Shown here: positions 57,004-62,000 of the stretch, one piece after another
Layout: the number at the start of each line of letters is the position of its first letter
Position numbering within the stretch: the first letter of the stretch is position 1
Translations under genes and position numbers: made by a program
Assembly (NCBI RefSeq): GCF_030272615.1
Contig: NC_081406.1
Span: forward strand, 463,230,072-463,292,071
Source of the DNA: Cryptomeria japonica
Lineage: Eukaryota; Streptophyta; Pinopsida; Cupressales; Cupressaceae
Reading direction: 5' to 3'
DNA length: 62,000 nt
Notes under the pieces: model-generated
What the model was told of the DNA's origin: nothing
Databases searched by the model: none
The model's input: only the letters and a program-made list of their open reading frames with translations

Positions 57004-57745
57004 GAAAAGGACTTGGATACCCAGAGGCATGCTCAAAATTTGGACACAAGAAAATCCCGTGTCAAATTTGGGGGCAATACACAAAAGCAAACTCATGATA
57101 TGCCTATAGAACATGGTATAAATAGACATTCCAATCCTTATTATGGCCCTATATTAGAAGGTCCCTACACACATCATCATTATAGACCCCCTCCATATGA
57201 GCATGTTTACGATCAATACGATTCATACATGCAATATCCTCATCCTCCATGTGGTGGCTCAGGCATGGGATATGGTCCAAGAAGTCAATATCAACCCAAA
57301 AACAATTTGGAACAATAGATCAAGGACTTACAAAAGAATATGGAGGACATCAATACACCAAAACCAGCAAAAGAAACATACTTGATGAGATTGTTTCCAC
57401 AAAGCTTAGGTGAACAAGCTATGGAATGGTTCTACCAACTTCCACTTGGAATTAAGTCATGGGGGGACTTAGCAGAGGAATTTATCCAACATTTATCATA
57501 TAACATAGAGACAAATATATCAGTTTCCACTTTGTGCAATACCAAACATAAATATGGGGAGTCATTTTCATCATTCTTTCAAAGATAGAGGAATTTAGCC
57601 AGCAGATGCTCTTGCAAAAGTCCACAAAAACAAGTGGTAGAGATGTTTACACATAATGTCAACAGATAAATTGGTTATGACTTGAGGAAATCTTGTTTGT
57701 CCACTTTTAAGGAATTCATTGAGAGAGGCTTAGCAAAAAAGAACA
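56471..57745 (+). pseudogene. Rearranged gypsy gag with a 533-bp tandem duplication
   Basis: The gag block (KDLDTQRHAQNLDTRK, YRPPPYEHVYDQY, LEQQIKDLQKNMEDINTPKP, YLMRLFPQSLGEQ) occurs twice, offset 533-534 bases (56365 against 56898). The first copy stops at LGEQ and runs in frame through antisense S (TYLQTRNALVHTRL) into the second copy, giving a 250-codon open frame (56566-57318). The second copy continues to AMEWFYQLPLGIKSWGDLAEEF, a stop at about 57588, and FKEFIERGLAKK before the LINE begins. It lacks the segment between the coiled region and YLMRLF (the ICPYPFDR to HIRQFF part) that the gag at 49551 has. Confidence 0.85.
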
Positions 57746-57747
57746 TC

Positions 57748-58935
57748 TTAATTTGAGTGGGAGTTCTGGATCGGCGTCAGGACAACATGAGGTAGATGAC
57801 TCAGAGATTTCTGCAGATGGAGGGGGTTCAGATACTAAGGATCCCAATGATCCCTTAGATTTGGGGGACCTAGGGGAAGTACCAACACCATGTGAAGAGA
57901 GGCTAGCAGATGAGAGCGGGAAAGGGCAGGTTCAAACTTCAAAAATAGAAGACGACAACTTAGAAGGAGCCCAAGGATAGAAAGCAACTAGGGGTTCGAA
58001 GAACACTGTGGAGGGCAAAGATCATCTAGAAAAGGATCTTTCATCAATAGATGTTAAGGGGGGACCCAATTTGAATGGACAGACACGTAAGTGGACCTCT
58101 ATGTTCGGGGTTAAACCTAAAGGTAAGTCCTCATCACCTCCTGTTAAAAACACCTCGAATGTGTCTAAGGGCAAGTTTGCTATCATTGTTCCAGATCAAA
58201 TCATAGACCAAAACATTGCTAGAATGGAAAATACATTGAACGGTAATTTTTTTGGGTCTAGACCTAATATAGAAATAGTTCGTGGATTTGTCAAAAGAAA
58301 GTGGCTCTTGAAAGGTTAGGTTGAGGTGGTAGCAATGAACAAAGGCTATCTATCCTTTTCTTTTTCTTGCGATGAGGATAGAAGAAACATTCTCTTTAGT
58401 GGGTCTTGGGCAATATGCAAATACATCATGTACATCCACAAGTGGCACCCTAATGTGGCAAAAGGGAAGAATTTCTTGATCTAAGTCCCAATGTGGGTCA
58501 AGCTCCTTGGGCTTCCAATGGAATTCTGGGAGGAAGATGTTTTTGCAGGAATAGCCAATACCTTTGGGGAGCTTATCGCTATTGACCAGATCATGACATC
58601 AAGAAGAATGCTGATTTATGCTAGGATTTGTGTTGGAGTTGGACCTGACACGAATATGCCAGAAGAAATAGAGATATAATCTAAACTGGGGAAGTGGAAG
58701 CAGAATATTGTTTTTGAAACTATCTCCTTTGCTTTTTTTCATTGTAAAAAAGTTGGACATTGGGTTAAAAAATGTCCAAGTATCGAGGGTAAACCCTACC
58801 ACCAAACTAAGGTTTGGAAAAAAGTGGATAAGCCTCTAAAAGTGTTGGAGTCCAATGACCCGGATCAGGAGAAACAGTCTCAGATTGGATGGGTGAAGGA
58901 AGAAATCACGAGTGAAGTGGGGAATGAACTAAATG
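57748..58935 (+). pseudogene. LINE (L1-type) ORF1 fragment, DUF4283 and zinc knuckle
   Basis: One frame runs about 395 codons with four stops (57978, 58317, about 58482, 58677) and no frameshift. After an acidic N-terminus it shows the plant LINE ORF1 pattern: NIEIVRGFVKRKWLLKG, VEVVAMNKGYLSFSFSCDED, PMWVKLLGLPMEFWEEDV, IANTFGELIAIDQIMTSRRMLIYARICV (the RNA-binding DUF4283 region), then FFHCKKVGHWVKKC. In that knuckle the first Cys of CCHC is Phe, so zinc binding would be weak. ORF2 (endonuclease/RT) is absent because a copia LTR starts at 58943. The left junction is inside gypsy gag; no target duplication was found. Confidence 0.82.
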
Positions 58936-58942
58936 ATAGTTT

Positions 58943-60474
58943 TGATACTTAATATTAAGTACAGAGGCCAAGATAATAAGATGAGAGGGGGGGGTGAATC
59001 ATACAAACTTAATCTTCCATAAAAACAACAGATTCAACCTCGGTAACATATACTTCAGTAATATAACCAAAACAACTAAACATACAAACTCAAAAGCATA
59101 TAAACATCATAAAACTCATAACACCAGATTTAATGTGGAAACCCAAATAGGGAAAAACCACTGTGGGATTTCGGACCCACTAAGAAATATACTCTTCTAG
59201 AGTATGCTCAGTTAAAAGCAAATCATGTTAAAGATTACAAACACATTGCTAAATGTGACCTGGTTAAGGGATTTCCCTCAGATCTGTTAGGATCTTCACC
59301 TTGTTAGAAGTGACCTTGTTAAAGGATTTCAAACACTCAATTAGAATGTCACCTTGCTAGAGGGTTTTACAAATAAGACTGTTAAGTCCACTCGGTTAAG
59401 AGATTCTTTATCACTTTACAAAATAACAGTAATAAACATCTATCTGCAACTTCACATCTAAAATGCTAAAGCAGATTCTTATTTGCTCAATACAATAGGA
59501 CTTATCTTGTCCATCTGCTGGGCTCTATACTCTGTTATTCAAAACAAGTCTTCAAGCTTCTGTGCTCGATAATCACTATGTAGCATCCCTATACATACAC
59601 TTGCCCGCATACATTGTTTATCAACAGTTCATTATTTATAAGCAATTTTCCAATAGCTTAATCTCCTTGATCACATTTCCCATGATCAATCATAGCCATC
59701 AGATCTTCAAACATGACTAGGTTCAATGTATCCTTCAATCTGAAAATGTTTTACCCCACCTTGGAACTTGCATACATTTCTTGGAACTTGTGCTAGGGTA
59801 TTGCAGTTCAATCTGAGTTGCAGATCTTCCTGTGAGTTTTCCTTTGCCATATATTCTTTAACAAACTTCACTCACAACATACCAATCATTTGATCATAAC
59901 CATCTCATCAGCTTCCTTTATTAAATAATGCTTTTATTCATTCAATGCATTCTATTATTACTCGGTTGCAACTCGGTAAATACTAAACTTCACTTGGTAG
60001 ACATTCCGCCTTCATTAACCGATAGCGATAACCTTAGGGTTTACCGACTAGATTCCTTAGGGTTTATCAATTAGGTTCTTTAGGGTTTACTGACTAGGTT
60101 CTTTGCTCAGTAACATAGTATAGTATCAACCTTACAATCAACAACATATGTAGGATATCAAAACAATCAAAACATCATGATCTCATCATTGTCTAACTCG
60201 GTAATAGTTTCCCATTGAATAACTTATTCCTCCCCTTATTCATCACATTCTTTCTATGTCGTTTTACCAACATCTTTATACTCATCAAATCATACTTCTT
60301 AAGATATGGCAACATCATACTGAATTAGAAAATCAATTTCTTGACATCAATGAAAAAATAATAATATTAAGATAGTAAACATCCTTAATCAGTTATATCC
60401 ATAATCATCAACAACCTTCTCAATATCCTTATTGAAATGCCAACAATCTCCCTTTATCTATTATAATGCCAACA
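58943..60474 (-). repeat. 3' LTR of a copia element running off the window
   Basis: About 1.5 kb, from TGATACTTAATATTAAGT to GCCAACA. It has the G-run GAGGGGGGGGTGAATCA, the GTGGAAACCCAAATAGGGAA block and CTTGTTA/GGTTAAGG words of the family. A perfect 16-bp palindrome, TACTTAATATTAAGTA, lies at 58946-58961 in its last bases. Its start is doubled: GCCAACAATCTCCC occurs at about 60439 and 60468. Confidence 0.85.
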
Positions 60475-60490
60475 ATCTCCCCCTTTGGCA
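60475..60490 (-). other. Polypurine tract of the copia element
   Basis: On the minus strand GCCAAAGGGGGAGAT runs directly into TGTTGGCATT. A shorter duplicate (AAAGGGAGAT) lies 29 bases further in at about 60446-60455. Confidence 0.85.
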
Positions 60491-60836
60491 TTGATGGAAA
60501 AACCAATTGATTTGACCTAATTGATTCGGCTTGCTATTCTGAAATGCTGAAATGCTCTCCCCCTGTCATCAGTCTTCTCCCCCATACATTAGTCTTCTCC
60601 CCCTTTGACAACAATGCCAAAAAGTAAAGAACTAAAACATATTTTCTTCCTGTATGAAGTGATTTCTTTCTATTGTGTGTCAACTTAGTCTCAATTAGAG
60701 AATTTTGTCTTCAATTCCTATTCCCTATTATTGTTTCCTGCACACATTTAGAAAACATCCTAAAGTGTGTAAATTAGCATCAACTCCTATAAGATATTCT
60801 GTAGAGTCCTCGAATTGATGCTTTCACCGAACTTGG
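60491..60836 (-). other. 3' UTR of the copia element
   Basis: Non-coding strip between RNase H and the polypurine tract. CTCCCCC-type runs occur at about 60555, 60587 and 60598, which on the minus strand are further purine blocks resembling the tract itself. Confidence 0.5.
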
Positions 60837-61538
60837 TCAGTGAATGGAAGATAGGGGTAGGACCCCTAACTTACTTTTGAGATAATGAAAAGTGTCCCTT
60901 GGCAGTGGCTCAGTAAAGATATCTGCTATTTGTTCCTTTGTGTTAACATACTCCAACACCACTTTCTTCTCTTGAGCTTCTTCTCTAAGATAATGATATT
61001 TGATAGAGATGTGCTTTGTCTTAGAGTGCATAATAGGATTCTTTGAAATGTTAATGGCACTAGAATTGTCACAAAATATAGTTACTGGTTCGGTAACTTG
61101 CTCATTTACACCTTTCAACAGTTGTTTGATCCATGTTATATTGGTACAAATCAATGCTGCAACAACGTATTCAGCTTCTGTTGTTGACTGTGAAACACAT
61201 CCTTGTTTCTTGCTAAGCCAACTCACTAGTCTTTCTCCTAAAAAGAAAGCTCCTCCACTTGTGCTTTTCTTGTCATCAATGTTGCTTGCCCAATCAGTAT
61301 CAGTATAAACTTTTAAATCAAAAACATTTCCTTTCTGATATGCTAAGCCATAATCTTCGGTGCCTTTCAAGTATCTGAAAATTCTCTTGATTGTTGCCAT
61401 ATGTGTTTCCTTGGGATCTGCAAAGAATCTTGCAACTATACCTACTGCATGTGCTATATCTGGCCTACTGTGAACAACATATTGTAGCTTTCCAATCAGG
61501 GATCGGTAAAGTGTCTCATTAACAGATGCAGACATCAT
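60837..61538 (-). CDS. copia RNase H and end of RT, open frame
   Basis: About 233 codons with no stop: YRSLIGKLQYVVHSRPDIAHAVG, RIFRYLKGTEDYGLAY, YTDTDWASNIDDKKSTSG (first catalytic Asp pair), SQSTTEAEYVVAA (catalytic Glu), FCDNSSAINISKNPIMHSKTKH (catalytic Asp) and a C-terminus of YLKSKLGVLPL. The conserved acidic residues are all present. RNase H removes the RNA strand during cDNA synthesis. The upstream RT lies in another frame (break near 61535). Confidence 0.85.
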   Translation of the reverse strand: MMSASVNETLYRSLIGKLQYVVHSRPDIAHAVGIVARFFADPKETHMATIKRIFRYLKGTEDYGLAYQKGNVFDLKVYTDTDWASNIDDKKSTSGGAFFLGERLVSWLSKKQGCVSQSTTEAEYVVAALICTNITWIKQLLKGVNEQVTEPVTIFCDNSSAINISKNPIMHSKTKHISIKYHYLREEAQEKKVVLEYVNTKEQIADIFTEPLPRDTFHYLKSKLGVLPLSSIH

Positions 61539-62000
61539 TCTTTGATAATTTACAGTTGGTAGTCATAGGAGTAGTTACTGGTTTTGAATCCTCCATTCCA
61601 AATTTCTTCAAGATTTCCTTTATGTATTTGGATTGAGTAATGAAAATCTCATTTTTCATTTGTAGTATTTGTAAACCTATAAAATACTTTATCTCACCGA
61701 TTAATGACATCTCAAATTCTTTTCTCATTTCATTTCCGAATTTCTTGCATAGAGAGTCATTTCCATAAAAGATAATATCATCAACAAATATGGCTGAGAT
61801 CAGTATTCCGTTTTCATCATTCTTCATGTACATATTGTTGTTTTCACTTGTCCTTATAAAACCAATCTTGATTAAATAAGAGTGCAATCTTTCATACCAT
61901 TCTCTAGGTGCTTGTTTCAAACCATATAAAGCTTTGTTCAATTTACATACCTGATCATTATTCGTCTTCAACAAATCCTTCAGGTTGTTCAATAAAAATT
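61519..62000 (-). CDS. copia reverse transcriptase, cut by the window edge
   Basis: The open frame begins beyond the window and includes NKALYGLKQAPREWYERLHS, FVDDIIFYGND with the paired catalytic Asp, FEMSLIGEIKYFIGLQI and KKFGMEDSKPVTTPM. It stops just after NCKLSKND. A short deletion near 61535 separates it from the RNase H frame, where relatives are continuous. Except for that one break about 390 residues are intact, so the element is probably fairly young. Confidence 0.88.
   Translation of the reverse strand, partial: FLLNNLKDLLKTNNDQVCKLNKALYGLKQAPREWYERLHSYLIKIGFIRTSENNNMYMKNDENGILISAIFVDDIIFYGNDSLCKKFGNEMRKEFEMSLIGEIKYFIGLQILQMKNEIFITQSKYIKEILKKFGMEDSKPVTTPMTTNCKLSKNDVCIC

Overview
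The window reads as nuclear DNA of a large, repeat-rich plant genome. No intact host gene is visible. Most of it is layered LTR retrotransposons (Ty1/copia and Ty3/gypsy), plus LINE fragments and one decayed host gene that still has its introns. Long AT-rich intergenic DNA, deep nesting and slow-looking decay suggest a gymnosperm, possibly a conifer. That placement is inference from style, not from a diagnostic gene.

Layout. 1-1200: the end of an LTR, a tRNA-Met-type primer-binding site and a leader of degenerate repeats. 2638-7103 (+): a pseudogene of the plant AAA+ ATPase/bromodomain protein of the ATAD2/BRAT1 type (Arabidopsis At1g05910-like). It has several in-frame stops, one replacing the Walker A glycine. 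8560-11100 (-): a decayed gypsy polymerase region, with a solo LTR beside it at 11151-12328. 12963-18960: an AT-rich LTR split by a young, complete, non-autonomous copia element (13818-18685, TSD CTTTG). 18961-29792: mostly unassigned AT-rich DNA with a perfect hairpin, a LINE 3' tail and microsatellites.

29793-45106 (-): a degraded copia element with gag, protease, integrase, RT and RNase H relics. It contains two later insertions: a solo LTR (34651-35683, TSD TGAAC) and a young gypsy element (37111-44816, TSD CATAT). The gypsy element has two 1701-bp LTRs and one intact 1021-codon ORF carrying a retropepsin and a G-patch-like segment, but no capsid, RT or integrase.

45599-53690 (+): a gypsy element with LTR, primer site, long leader, broken gag and protease and an integrase tail, its RT deleted. 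53690-57747: a rearranged region with an inverted LTR of the same family (54534-55320), an inverted copy of the 3' UTR, and a gag segment tandemly duplicated by about 533 bp. 57748-58935 (+): a LINE ORF1 fragment (DUF4283 plus zinc knuckle). 58943-62000 (-): the 3' LTR, RNase H and RT of a fairly young copia element running off the window.

The genes do not form a pathway. What links them is the life cycle of LTR elements: the two structurally complete young insertions carry no polymerase of their own, so they were presumably mobilised in trans by relatives elsewhere in the genome.
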